NCBI RefSeq assembly: GCF_036108815.1
Contig: NZ_CP107985.1
Span: 1,550,001-1,614,000 of the forward strand
Reading direction: 5' to 3'
From: Streptomyces sp. NBC_00353
GTDB lineage: Bacteria > Actinomycetota > Actinomycetes > Streptomycetales > Streptomycetaceae
DNA: 64,000 bases
Shown: piece after piece, positions 41,440 through 49,728 of the stretch
Layout of the letters: every line of letters begins with the position of its first letter
Position numbering within the stretch: position 1 is the first letter of the stretch
Notes under the pieces: model-generated
What the model was told of the DNA's origin: nothing
What the model saw: the letters and a program-made list of their open reading frames with translations, nothing else
Databases searched by the model: none
Made by a program: the position numbers and the translations under genes

Positions 41440-42531
41440 ATGGATGAGACGGAGAAGAACAGCCTCACTGAGGCAGATGCTGTTGTAGATGTCGTGGTCG
41501 TCGGAGGTGGGGTCGCCGGGCTGTCCGGTGCTCTGACGTTGGCGCGTTCCCGGCGGTCGGTGCTGGTGGTCGACTCCGGGGAGCCGCGCAACGCGCCCGC
41601 ATCCGGGGTTCATGGGCTGTTGTCGCGCGACGGAATCGCGCCGCGTGAGCTGCTGCGGGCGGGTCGGGAGGAGGTCATCGGTTACGGCGGGGGGGTCGTG
41701 TCGGACAGGGTGGTGGCCGTCCGCCGTGACGGCGAACGGTTCGTCGTGGACACCGCCAGGGGCCGGAGCTACGGTGCACGGCGGCTGCTGGTGACCACCG
41801 GGCTGGTGGACGAGCTCCCCGATGTCTCCGGCCTGCGGGAGCGGTGGGGTCGCGATGTGCTGCACTGCCCGTACTGCCATGGGTGGGAGGTGCGCGATGC
41901 GCCGATCGGAGTGCTGGCCGACGGGCCTGCCGCAGTGCATCAGGCGCTGCTGTTCCGCCAGTTGTCGGCGGACGTGACTCTCTTCCTGCACACCGGAGAC
42001 GACCCGGGCGAGGAGCAGTGGGAGCAGTTGGCCGCTCGCGGAATCAGCGTGGTCGACGGAGAGGTCGCCGCTCTCGAAGTGAGCGACGACCGCCTGTCGG
42101 CTGTGCGGCTCTCCTCCGGCCTGCGGGTACCGGTGCGGGCTCTGGTGGTGGCGCCCCGGTTCGACACCCGTGGCGAGGTGCTCGCGGGCCTCGGGCTGAC
42201 TGCGGTGGAGCACCCCATGGGAGTGGGGAGTTACATGCAATCGGACGCGAGCGGGTTCACCGGTGTCGCCGGGGTGTGGGTCGCCGGAAACGTCACCGAC
42301 CTGTTGGGCGGAGTCCCTGCCGCCGCGGCCTCCGGAGTACAGGCCGCAGCGGCGATCAACGCCGATCTCGTGGCCGCCGACACCGATGCCGCGGTGGCGC
42401 GCCGGAAGGAGACGCGGTTCGTCGATGCCTTCAGCCCGGATGCTGAGGCAGCCGGCTGCGAGCGCACCCTCGGGAATCGCCGCCATGGACTCGACATGCT
42501 GCTCCACCCGGGTCACCCCACCGGTCGGTGA
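41440..42531 (+). CDS. Thioredoxin-reductase-like FAD oxidoreductase
   Basis: A 363-residue NAD(P)/FAD-dependent protein of the thioredoxin-reductase-like group that includes dithiol oxidases such as GliT and HlmI. FAD motif is VVVGGGVAGLSGALTLARSR; the redox pair is Cys143-Pro-Tyr-Cys146 in HCPYCHGWE; the C-terminal FAD loop is VWVAGNVTDLLGGVPAAAAS. The usual NADPH motif of true thioredoxin reductases is weak (GVLADGPAAVHQALL), so oxidase activity is possible. The last 45 residues extend past the usual end. It is convergent with a cupin-type regulator. Confidence 0.87.
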   Translation: MDETEKNSLTEADAVVDVVVVGGGVAGLSGALTLARSRRSVLVVDSGEPRNAPASGVHGLLSRDGIAPRELLRAGREEVIGYGGGVVSDRVVAVRRDGERFVVDTARGRSYGARRLLVTTGLVDELPDVSGLRERWGRDVLHCPYCHGWEVRDAPIGVLADGPAAVHQALLFRQLSADVTLFLHTGDDPGEEQWEQLAARGISVVDGEVAALEVSDDRLSAVRLSSGLRVPVRALVVAPRFDTRGEVLAGLGLTAVEHPMGVGSYMQSDASGFTGVAGVWVAGNVTDLLGGVPAAAASGVQAAAAINADLVAADTDAAVARRKETRFVDAFSPDAEAAGCERTLGNRRHGLDMLLHPGHPTGR

Positions 42532-42621
42532 CTCCCCGCGCCGGCCGGCGGAGTGCGCTTCCTGACCGCCGGCCGCGAACCGCCTCCCGCCTCGTGAGCG
42601 GGCGCGGACTACCGCATGCGG

Positions 42622-43206
42622 TCAGGTCGCGCGGGCACGCAAGTGGGCACGTTCACCCTGCGGGCCGAAGAGGACGAGCAGTTCGACCGCATCGGAGTCG
42701 GCAGATCCCAGCCAGTGCGGCAGGTGGGTGTCGAACTCCGCCACCTCACCGGGTTTGAGAACCAGGTCCTGGTCTCCGAGAAGCAGCCTCAGCCGGCCGC
42801 TCAGCACGTAGACCCATTCGTGCCCCTCGTGGATTTTCAGGTCGGGTTCGGTGTCCTGTCGGCTGGGCGGGATCACCAGTTTGTGCGCCTGCATTCCGCC
42901 GGCCCGGCGGCTCAGCGGCACGAATGTCATCCCGGATCGGCGTACCGGACGAAGGTGCACGCGCGGGTCCCCGGTCCGCGGTGCGCCGACCAGTTCGTCG
43001 AGCGGCACTCCGTAGGCGTGGGCCAGTGGCAGCAACAGTTCCAGGGTCGGCCGCCGTCCGCCGCTCTCCAGTCGCGAGAGCGTGCTCTCCGAGATGCCGG
43101 TCGTCTCCGCCAGGTCGGCCAGGGTGATGCCGCGCTGCCTGCGCAGTGCGCGCAGTCGCGGCCCGACAGCGGCCAGTACGGTGCTCAGCTCGTCCACGTC
43201 CATCAT
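42622..43206 (-). CDS. XRE-family regulator with C-terminal cupin domain
   Basis: A 194-residue regulator. The Cro/C1 helix-turn-helix is at about residues 17-72 (LRALRRQRGITLADLAETTG, ISESTLSRLESGGRRPTLEL), and a cupin domain at about 115-185 (LKIHEGHEWVYVLSGRLRLL, LKPGEVAEFDTHLPHWLGSA). Such proteins sense small ligands and often control neighbouring oxidoreductase or transporter genes. The thioredoxin-reductase-like gene and the divergent NUDIX gene are candidate targets. The start is one of two adjacent ATG codons, with a weak ribosome site. Confidence 0.87.
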   Translation of the reverse strand: MMDVDELSTVLAAVGPRLRALRRQRGITLADLAETTGISESTLSRLESGGRRPTLELLLPLAHAYGVPLDELVGAPRTGDPRVHLRPVRRSGMTFVPLSRRAGGMQAHKLVIPPSRQDTEPDLKIHEGHEWVYVLSGRLRLLLGDQDLVLKPGEVAEFDTHLPHWLGSADSDAVELLVLFGPQGERAHLRARAT

Positions 43207-43296
43207 CTTGCTGAAACGGCATGAACAATTGCAAGTGGATGAGCTCGGCGTGGCACCGCACAGCGACGTCGGGCCGTTGAGCCTGAGCACGATAGG

Positions 43297-43329
43297 TGTC
43301 GTATTTGCACGACAACTGCCGTCATTCGC
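43297..43329. promoter_or_regulatory. Inverted repeat in the XRE/NUDIX spacer
   Basis: TGTCGT (43297-43302) faces ACGACA (43309-43314), forming a dyad upstream of the NUDIX gene. The block from 43307 to 43329 (GCACGACAACTGCCGTCA then TTCGC) recurs inverted at 43972-43996 beyond the gene. It could be an operator for the XRE protein or one arm of a small insertion. Confidence 0.45.
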
Positions 43330-43419
43330 GTCCGACCTCCTGGTGCAGGTGCTCTCGGGACGCCCTCCACGGGGCGCCGGGAAGCGGCGTTGTCGGTGGG
43401 CTCTGCCAGGGTGTGCGTC

Positions 43420-43923
43420 GTGGATGAACTGGTGGAGCGTGTCGACGGTCAAGATCGTGTGCTGGGGGTGGTGGTCAGCCGCCGGCAGGCCATCCGGGAG
43501 GGTTGGCTGCACCGGGTCGCCGTGACGGTGTGTCGTGATGAGCGTGGGCGGATCCTCGTCCACCGGCGGTCGGAGCAGCGGTCGCGCTTCCCCGGGCTCT
43601 ACGAGGTCGTGGTCGGTGGCGCCGTGGATGTCGGCGAGTCCTATGAACAGGCCGCCGCGCGGGAGCTGGCTGAAGAGCTGGGCATTCCTGTGCTGCCGCG
43701 CTTGCTGTTCACGTTCCTCAACCGCAGCGGTATGAGCCCTCACTGGCTCGGCGTGCACGAAGCCGTGGTGCCGGATGCCGTGGTCCCCGATCCCGATGAG
43801 GTCGCCTGGCATGGCTGGCTGACGGAGCCGGAGCTGCGGCCGGCCCTGCTGGAGTGGCGCTTCACCCCCGACAGCCACGAAGCCTTCAGCCGGTATCTCG
43901 CGTTCCGGACCGCGCAGTCCTGA
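43420..43923 (+). CDS. NUDIX hydrolase
   Basis: A 167-residue protein. The Nudix box is complete: GAVDVGE-SYEQAAA-RE-L-AEE-LGI, matching G-x5-E-x7-RE-x2-EE-x-G. The N-terminal DGQDRVLGVVVSRRQAIREG and RRSEQRSRFPGLYEVVVGGA resemble the branch related to isopentenyl-diphosphate isomerase and similar NUDIX proteins. GTG 43420 is favoured, eight bases after CAGGG; TTG 43390 and GTG 43411 are alternatives. The substrate is unknown. The gene is framed by a pair of inverted 23-25-bp repeats. Confidence 0.87.
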   Translation: MDELVERVDGQDRVLGVVVSRRQAIREGWLHRVAVTVCRDERGRILVHRRSEQRSRFPGLYEVVVGGAVDVGESYEQAAARELAEELGIPVLPRLLFTFLNRSGMSPHWLGVHEAVVPDAVVPDPDEVAWHGWLTEPELRPALLEWRFTPDSHEAFSRYLAFRTAQS

Positions 43924-43971
43924 CCTTGCCCGCCTTTACTTGCAATAAGCGCGGTAGATGCCAAGAACGAT

Positions 43972-43996
43972 GCGAATCTGACGACAGTTGTCGTGC
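43972..43996. repeat. Inverted copy of the XRE/NUDIX spacer repeat
   Basis: The reverse strand reads GCACGACAACTGTCGTCA, then GATTCGC, matching 43307-43329 with one substitution and a two-base insertion. The internal ACGACA-GT-TGTCGT is itself a dyad (43981-43994). Confidence 0.5.
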
Positions 43997-44109
43997 TCAG
44001 CGGTCCAGAAACCCCCTGGTCAGGGTGCTGGGTTGACGACAACTAGCTCGCTCCGTCTCAGCCGTCTAGTGTTTTGAGTCGGGAATTCCATGTAGATGTG
44101 TCTTGCTCT

Positions 44110-44604
44110 ATGGCGCGGATGGGGCGGCCGAAGGCCGAGTTGACGTTGTCGGATGAGGAACGGGCCGCACTTGGGGGGTGGGTGCGGCGTCGTTCCACGC
44201 CGCAGGCGTGGGCATTGCGATGCCGGATCATTCTGGCTTGCGCTGAGGGTGCCTCGAACAAGGACGTGGCTGCTCAACTCGGCTCCACGCCACAGGCGGT
44301 GGGCCGCCGGCGGTCCCGGTCCGTGCAGTACCGAATCGCTGGTGGTGACATGCCGCGTCCGGGCGGACCCCGGACGGTGACGGACGAGCAGGTCGCTGCG
44401 GTGGTCACCAGGACACTGGAATCCACTCCGAAGAACGCAACACACTGGTCGACACGGTCGATGGCCAAGGAGATGGGCCTGTCGCAGTCGTCGGTGTCAC
44501 GGATCTGGCGAGCCTTCGGCCTGCAGCCGCACCGCTCGGAGACCTTCAAGCTGTCGACCGACCCGTACTTCGTCGACAAGGTTCACGATGTTGCGGCCTC
44601 TACC
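44110..44604 (+). pseudogene. IS630-family transposase, truncated
   Basis: From ATG 44110 the protein follows IS630 transposases: MGRPKAELTLSDEERAALGG, then WVRRRSTPQAWALRCRIILA, CAEGASNKDVAAQLGSTPQA, and WSTRSMAKEMGLSQSSVSRI. The first helix-turn-helix region is present, but the sequence ends at DPYFVDKVHDVA, just before the DDE catalytic domain (normally starting VDEKSQIQALDR). The break coincides with the right-hand 37-bp repeat ten bases later, so the repeat or its insertion event removed the rest. Confidence 0.8.
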
Positions 44605-44614
44605 CGTGCACCCT

Positions 44615-44651
44615 TGACTCGGACCACCGCTTTAGGAGCGAGGTGGGGCGA
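44615..44651. repeat. 37-bp direct repeat, right copy (candidate att site)
   Basis: It matches 22489-22525 at 36 of 37 bases, same orientation, 22.1 kb away. Just to its left the sequence GCACCCTTGAC is shared with the tRNA-Arg-like fragment at 21.36 kb, tying all three sites together. Confidence 0.6.
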
Positions 44652-45159
44652 TCGTCGGCCTGACCTGTGGATTCCCCGCCTTGGATGCAGTGGGCGGCAT
44701 GCACCCCTGCGCACCGCGATTCCCCTTGGCTCCCCGCCCGTTCTGGCACGAGAGTGGCACGAGTTCCCTGCTGGTGACCCTCTCGATGCGAACTGTGGGC
44801 GGGCTAGTCATTGAAGTCTGCCGGGTCGGTCGCTTAGGCATCTCGGACCGATACCAGTTGACTACGGTCGCGGTGGTTGCTGTACTCCGCTGCTGTACAG
44901 CCGCAGCTCAACCAGCGTAGGGAGACCAAGAGGTCGTATGTCTGTCATCGTGCTCGCCGAAAGCCTCGAAGCCGGGAACGTCGTGGAATTGTCCTCGATA
45001 CGGCAGCCAAGCTATCCGCCTGGCCCAAGTCGCGCACCGTGCCAATGGGATCAAGTTCACCGGACGTGACACCCGTCACTCGACGGAGTGGTCCTTCGGG
45101 ATGAAGTACGGGCAACCCGCGACGCGCCTCGACTGCTAGCGCCCCCTATTCTCTAGATC
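44652..45159. other. Spacer next to the candidate att site
   Basis: No intact gene. Contains TGGCACGAGAGTGGCACGAG (44744-44763), a tandem motif often seen at the 3' side of Streptomyces integrase genes, and a possible remnant near 45020-45139 reading VAHRANGIKFTGRDTRHSTE then WSFGMKYG before a stop. An integrase gene may have been lost here. Confidence 0.3.
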
Positions 45160-45510
45160 ATGGAGGACTCGGAGGCGTTTCGCGGGACGGTCAGAGCGCA
45201 TGCGGCGGCCATGCTGAACGGCGATGCTTCACCGTACGACCCGGCGTTGGAGATCTGGGGTCTCGCTATGCGTGAGCGGCCAGGGGATGACGGTGACGAA
45301 GCGTGCTTTTCGCTCCATCTCATCTGGGGCGCGCTGACCGATTGGGTCGAGCTCCGGCCTGCGGAAGCGGATCAAGCCGAGACGCATATGTTCACCGCCG
45401 CCCGTGAGTGGCTGACCATCGAGGGTGACCGAGAGACCGAGGCCCGGTACTTCGATCGATGGGTTCACGACATCCTCGGGTACGAGCGTCCGGCTCCGAT
45501 CCAGACCTAG
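45160..45510 (+). CDS. Hypothetical protein
   Basis: A 116-residue acidic soluble protein (MEDSEAFRGTVRAHAAAMLN...). It is helical, with a tryptophan-rich core (LEIWGLAMRE, LIWGALTDWVEL, YFDRWVHDILGYE). I recognise no family, but length, start and composition are convincing. Its stop lies four bases before a tRNA-Ser-like fragment, so it may be the last gene of an integrated element. Confidence 0.65.
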   Translation: MEDSEAFRGTVRAHAAAMLNGDASPYDPALEIWGLAMRERPGDDGDEACFSLHLIWGALTDWVELRPAEADQAETHMFTAAREWLTIEGDRETEARYFDRWVHDILGYERPAPIQT

Positions 45511-45513
45511 TCC

Positions 45514-45574
45514 ACGATCTTGAAAACCGTCGTAGCAGCGATGTCACCGTGGGTTCAATCCCACACCCACCGCA
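45514..45574 (+). other. tRNA-Ser(UGA)-like 3'-part fragment
   Basis: Order of parts: ACGAT stem, CTTGAAA loop (anticodon UGA), ACCGT stem, a long variable arm (CGTAGCAGCGATGTCACC), a T arm GTGGG ... CCCAC, and the acceptor strand ending CACCGC. The long variable arm identifies a serine tRNA. The 5' part is missing, one anticodon-stem pair is mismatched and the T loop is one base short, so it is not a working gene. It is most likely an attachment-site scar. Confidence 0.6.
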
Positions 45575-45656
45575 GATGAACGGCCCCTGACCAGGAAGTA
45601 CGGTCGGGACCCGTCGTCATGGGCATTGCCTGTAGGACAACGCTGTTGGCACGATG

Positions 45657-45995
45657 CTAGGGCGTGATCCAATCTGCCCAACCAAAGGTGAACTTGTATG
45701 CGGCGCGTACGGCGTCCCGCCCTCGGCTACCGGCCAGGAGTGCTACAGCCAGGGCGACGACGAACAGCGCGGCAAAGGCGCCAGCGATGATCACGCCCGT
45801 GCTCGGCGACCAGACCACTCCCACGAAGACGCTTGCAATGATCGTGATCGCCAAGCCCATGTGGGCAACGGGCAGTTCCACACGAAACAGATTCCGCATC
45901 GCACCCCGTGATGCCTGCATGTCTGCGTTGTAGCGCTCTCTTGCCGCATCAGGATCGGCGTTCGATCCCTCCGGCCATTGCTGATCCACGAGCAT
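45657..45995 (-). CDS. Small membrane protein, unknown function
   Basis: A 112-residue protein. The soluble start (MLVDQQWPEGSNADPDAARE) is followed by two transmembrane segments, VAHMGLAITIIASVFVGVVW and VIIAGAFAALFVVALAVALL, and a basic tail. No family is recognised. It lies just right of the tRNA-Ser scar and left of the 62-bp repeat. Confidence 0.6.
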   Translation of the reverse strand: MLVDQQWPEGSNADPDAARERYNADMQASRGAMRNLFRVELPVAHMGLAITIIASVFVGVVWSPSTGVIIAGAFAALFVVALAVALLAGSRGRDAVRAAYKFTFGWADWITP

Positions 45996-46063
45996 CCTCC
46001 CCCTTCGCCCTGGCCGGGAGCTTAGACCTCGGCCTTGTCCCCATCACCTCAGCCCACCACTCT

Positions 46064-46125
46064 CCCCAGCTCCCATCCCGTCCGCCTTCGGCCCACACAC
46101 TGTGGAGCGGGCGTGGTTCAGGGCG
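46064..46125. repeat. 62-bp exact repeat, right copy
   Basis: Identical to 28879-28940 in the same orientation. To its right a degraded region of nearly 1 kb begins. Confidence 0.8.
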
Positions 46126-47086
46126 TCAAGGTGGAGCGCGCCACCCAAGCTATACACCGAGCGCGCCTGCCACTTCACCCACCTGCCGAACGCCGAGGCC
46201 CCCTCCCCCTGCGGCAGGACGTCCTCCGGAGTTGCCAGCGCCGACCACCTCTACATCAAGCACGGGATCCTGGACTGGCTCGCCGACCAGGACGCATGCT
46301 CGTGCACCTCGTCGACCTGCGCGACGGCGCGATCTCCGTGAACGTAGCGAAGAAGGTTCTCCTACGACGCAGGCGGTGTCGTGGCCCGCGCTCAGGGAGC
46401 GTGGGAGAGCGCAGGCTTCCCGGGCACCGGCACGGTGGCGGTGGCGCAACTGGAGAAGGCACGCGCAGAGCTGCAGGGCTGAGCCGCACCCGCAGCGCGG
46501 CCACCGGGCCGGTGTCGGCCGACAGCCTCGGCCGCGACGACCTGCTCGACCTGCTCGACGCCGCCACTCACCGCCGAGTCTTCGTCGAACGGCATGGTCG
46601 AGCGCGACTTCACCGTGGGCGAGGTCCTTGGCGTTCTCTGGTCGCCGGCCTCCGGCGCGATCTCGTGCCCCTGGTCCTGATGGGCCACGGCGGCGGCACC
46701 CACAAGAAGCATCATGGGGCACAGCGTCCACGGCGCGGTCAGCACGTGGTCAGCGAACAGTGATTGCAGCACGGCGCAGCGCTCGGAGTACGAGCCGGTG
46801 AGCAGCGGCTGACCGTCGGCCTGGAGGACGACGAAGGCCACGAAATGCGCCGACAGCTGTGCGGCAAGGGTTCGGGCGGTGCGGGGGCCGGCTACTGCAC
46901 GGCGCTGCAACGCTCGACGTCATCGGATGCGGATGCCGTACTAATTGTTCGGCCGCCTTCGCATGGGCGTTGTTGTGCCAGCGGATGTAGTGCCGCTGGC
47001 ACAACGGCCCTTGCTCAGCAATCACGACATTGACAGGTTGTCGAACCCGCCGAATGCGATGACTTGTAAAAACTAGCCCGCGGTGG
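46126..47086. other. Degraded region without intact genes
   Basis: Nearly 1 kb in which short stretches read like protein but change frame. On the plus strand around 46180-46300 there is ADHLYIKHGILDWLADQDAC; around 46345-46482, FSYDAGGVVARAQGAWESAG then a stop; around 46500-46600, SLGRDDLLDLLDAATHRRVF. These suggest one or two decayed genes, identity unknown. No hairpin or start signal stands out. Confidence 0.35.
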
Positions 47087-47842
47087 TCAGCAGCTGAAAC
47101 CGCCGTCGACCGGAAGGCTGGCTCCGGTGATGAATGCAGCCTCCGGCCCGACGAGGAAGGAGACGGCGGCGGCAATCTCCTCGGGGCGCCCGAACCGCCC
47201 CATCGGGGTGAGTGACGTGACGAGCGAGGCATCTTCCGCATCAGCCGGGTTCATATCGGTGTCTATCGCGCCGGGCTGAATCGCGTTGACGGTGATGCCG
47301 CGTGGGGCGAGATCGCGCGCCCAGCCCTTGGTGTAGGTGACGACCGCAGCCTTCGTCGCCAGATAGTCGGAGAGACCGGGGAAGGGCACGCTGGTGGTGG
47401 CGGATCCATTGGAGGCGATGGAGACGATCCGCCCGCCCTCCGTCAGGAGGGGCGCCGCAGCGACCACCGTACTGACAACCGCTTGAAGGTTGATGGCCAA
47501 CTGGCGGTCGAATGCGCTCTGGTCGCGATCCGGCGCGTCGACTTTTCCCGTGACGTGCACTCCCGCATTATTGACAAGGATGTCGAGTCGACCGAAGTGA
47601 TCGGCGACCTGGCGGACAAGATGCTGTGCTCGTCTGGGGTCGGCCTGGTCGGCCTTGACAGCCAATCCGCGACGGCCGGTCGCTTCGATGGCCGCGAGGG
47701 TCTTCTTGCCCTTCTCAGGGTCGGCCGCATAACTGAATGCCACGTCGGCGCCATCAGCCGCGAGCCTGACGGCAATGGCTGCCCCCATCCCGCGCGATCC
47801 GCCTGTTACCAGGGCGACTTGGCCTGTGAGCTTCTGATGCAT
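47087..47842 (-). CDS. Short-chain dehydrogenase/reductase (SDR)
   Basis: A 251-residue classical SDR resembling FabG-type reductases. ATG 47842 (MHQKLTGQVALVTGG) follows GAGGG. The cofactor loop TGGSRGMGAAIAVRL, NNAG motif, active-site serine in VSIASNGSATT, YLATK (Tyr and Lys of the catalytic set), and PGAIDTDMNP are present. An NADP(H)-linked reduction of a ketone or aldehyde is expected. It is divergent from an XRE-type regulator, a common regulator/target pair in actinobacteria. Confidence 0.93.
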   Translation of the reverse strand: MHQKLTGQVALVTGGSRGMGAAIAVRLAADGADVAFSYAADPEKGKKTLAAIEATGRRGLAVKADQADPRRAQHLVRQVADHFGRLDILVNNAGVHVTGKVDAPDRDQSAFDRQLAINLQAVVSTVVAAAPLLTEGGRIVSIASNGSATTSVPFPGLSDYLATKAAVVTYTKGWARDLAPRGITVNAIQPGAIDTDMNPADAEDASLVTSLTPMGRFGRPEEIAAAVSFLVGPEAAFITGASLPVDGGFSC

Positions 47843-48083
47843 GTGTGCCCTCACAATCATTTACCGCAGTTCGGTGGGACTAGTGCCAGCGCGCCCACAC
47901 GTGTGCCACTCCAGCATCCGCAGCGCGGCGACAATCTCGCCGGCGACGGGTCCACGTGACACAGGTGGGCTGCTTGGTCATACCTAAGAGCCTGGCCCAG
48001 CGGGTGGATGCGGCGCCTCACCACGTTGTGGGTACCCATGGCGTGGGTTGGCTGTCCCGCGGGTGCAGGAGCAGGATGGGGGC

Positions 48084-48911
48084 ATGAGCGAGCAGCGAAA
48101 CACGGAACTCGGCGACTTCCTGCGGTCGCGGCGGGCGGCGCTGACCCCCGCCGAGTTGGATATTCCGACATACGGGACAGTTCGACGTGTTCCGGGCCTG
48201 CGGCGCGAGGAGGTGGCTTTGCTCGCGGGTGTGAGTGTGAACTACTACGCCCGCATCGAGCAAGGGGAAAGCCACCAAATTTCCGAATCGGTAATGGAAG
48301 CGATCGCCAACGCGCTGCGCCTCAAAGACAACGAGCGACTTCACCTGCTGCGTCTGGCCTCGCCCGGGCAATTCGCCCATCGGGACCCCGGGCCCGAAAA
48401 GATCCGCGACTCACTGCTCGCACTAGTCGGGAGCAACAGCGAGCAAGCGGCACTGATCGTCGGACGACATATGGACCTGCTCGGCGCGAACCGGCTCGGC
48501 TATGCGCTCTTCGGCCTCACTCAGGGGCAGCGGGCCAACCTGGCCAAACAGGTGATCCTCGAACCGGCGATGCGCGACCTCATGGTCAACTGGGCCGACC
48601 AGGTCCGCAATGTGGCCGCCTACCTGCGAATGGCCACCGCTGACCTGTCTGACGATACTCAGCTCGCGGAGTTGATCGGCGAGCTGAGCATCAAGAGTTC
48701 GGAGTTCGCCCGATTCTGGGCCGCCCACCCAGTCAGTAAATGCACGCACGGAGTTTACGAGATCGACCACCCCATGGTCGGCCGCCTGACTCTGAACGAG
48801 GAACCCTTGGAATTGGGGGAGAACTCCGGGCAACGCGTCATCTTCCTCGGCGCCGCACACGGCTCCGATTCTGCGCAACGCCTGCGACTGCTGGACTCCC
48901 TGATCTCTTAG
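48084..48911 (+). CDS. XRE-family regulator, MmyB type
   Basis: A 275-residue regulator. ATG 48084 follows GGATGGGGG. The N-terminal helix-turn-helix (LRSRRAALTPAELDIPTYGT, VPGLRREEVALLAGVSVNYY, ARIEQG) and the C-terminal ligand-binding domain of the MmyB-like family (LLGANRLGYALFGLTQGQRA, ARFWAAHPVSKCTHGVYEID) are complete. MmyB-like domains are thought to bind small, possibly fatty-acid-like ligands. Its target is most likely the divergent SDR gene. The 130 bases beyond the stop are unusually AT-rich. Confidence 0.9.
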   Translation: MSEQRNTELGDFLRSRRAALTPAELDIPTYGTVRRVPGLRREEVALLAGVSVNYYARIEQGESHQISESVMEAIANALRLKDNERLHLLRLASPGQFAHRDPGPEKIRDSLLALVGSNSEQAALIVGRHMDLLGANRLGYALFGLTQGQRANLAKQVILEPAMRDLMVNWADQVRNVAAYLRMATADLSDDTQLAELIGELSIKSSEFARFWAAHPVSKCTHGVYEIDHPMVGRLTLNEEPLELGENSGQRVIFLGAAHGSDSAQRLRLLDSLIS

Positions 48912-49073
48912 GCCTCCTACAACACCTTGCCAAACTATTTTGCCACCCGCTTGAGCAAAGTACAGGTCATACCCTGGTGATTTTCGTCGTGATATTGGCG
49001 AAATATAAAGAATCTACAAAGTCGCCTATGGCTATTGGCTGACCGCTAAGGAGTCCATGTAGAGGCATACCTG

Positions 49074-49116
49074 CGAGGCCCGCTCACGTTGGATCGACCG
49101 ACGCGGGCGGGCCTCG
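49074..49116. terminator. Hairpin, possible terminator
   Basis: CGAGGCCCGC (49074-49083) pairs with GCGGGCCTCG (49107-49116) across a 23-base loop. It lies 160 bases past the XRE stop, after an AT-rich stretch, and just before the IS3 remnant. Confidence 0.4.
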
Positions 49117-49186
49117 GAAGTTGATTCCCAAAACTGTGAACCGTTACGGGTTCAGTGGGGGCTCGATTCTTTGAGAGGATCGAGTC

Positions 49187-49473
49187 ATGGCAGGTCCCTC
49201 CCCTTATCCCGTTGAGCAGCGGCGTCGTGCGGTGCGCATGGTCGCCGGGGTGCGCCCAGACTAGGAGACCGAGTGGGCCGCGATGAAGGCTGTCGCGGGC
49301 AAGCTCGGCGTCGGTGGGCCGAGACGGCGCGCCCAGTGGGTCCGCTTCGTGATGTTCATCGATGAGCACCGGGACCGCTTCGGCGGCGTCGAGCCGATCT
49401 CTGCCGTGCTGACCGGGCACGGTGTCAGCATCGCCGCTTCCACCTACTACGCGGCCAAGAGCCGCCGGCCCTG
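49187..49473 (+). pseudogene. IS3-family OrfA/OrfB remnant with internal deletion
   Basis: ATG 49187 starts a typical IS3 OrfA (MAGPSPYPVEQRRRAVRMVA, then GVRPD), but a TAG stop (49261-49263) stands where a tyrosine codon is usual. Reading continues ETEWAAMKAVAGKLGVGG and then jumps directly into OrfB sequence (FIDEHRDRFGGVEPISAVLT, IAASTYYAAKSRRP). Everything between the OrfA middle and the OrfB N-terminus is deleted and the OrfB catalytic domain is absent. The fragment is dead. Confidence 0.8.
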
Positions 49474-49494
49474 GCCTGTGGCTGGTTGGGATCT

Positions 49495-49728
49495 TCATGT
49501 GAGGCTGTGGAGCCAGATGATTGCGCCGCGGAGGTGGAGTCCGGCGAGGTAGCTGGCGGGGGTTTCGTCGTAGCGGGTGGCAAGCCCGCGACACTCCTTG
49601 ATCTTGTTGATGGAGCGTTCCACCGTGTTGCGGTCGCGATAGAGCTCGGTGTCGTGAGCGGGAGGTCGCCCACCCTGGCGCCCCCTCTTCTTCCGGTACG
49701 GATGCGCGCTCACGCCACGCCTCCTCAC
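49495..49728 (-). pseudogene. IS5-family transposase, C-terminal remnant
   Basis: The frame reads KKRGRQGGRPPAHDTELYRD, then RNTVERSINKIKECRGLATR, YDETPASYLAGLHLRGAIIW. This is the end of an IS5-type transposase including the catalytic glutamate in NTVERSINKIK. The N-terminal two thirds is missing. The left side abuts the IS3 remnant and the right side cuts into a dioxygenase gene, so this fragment caused or marks the loss of that gene's start. Confidence 0.75.
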
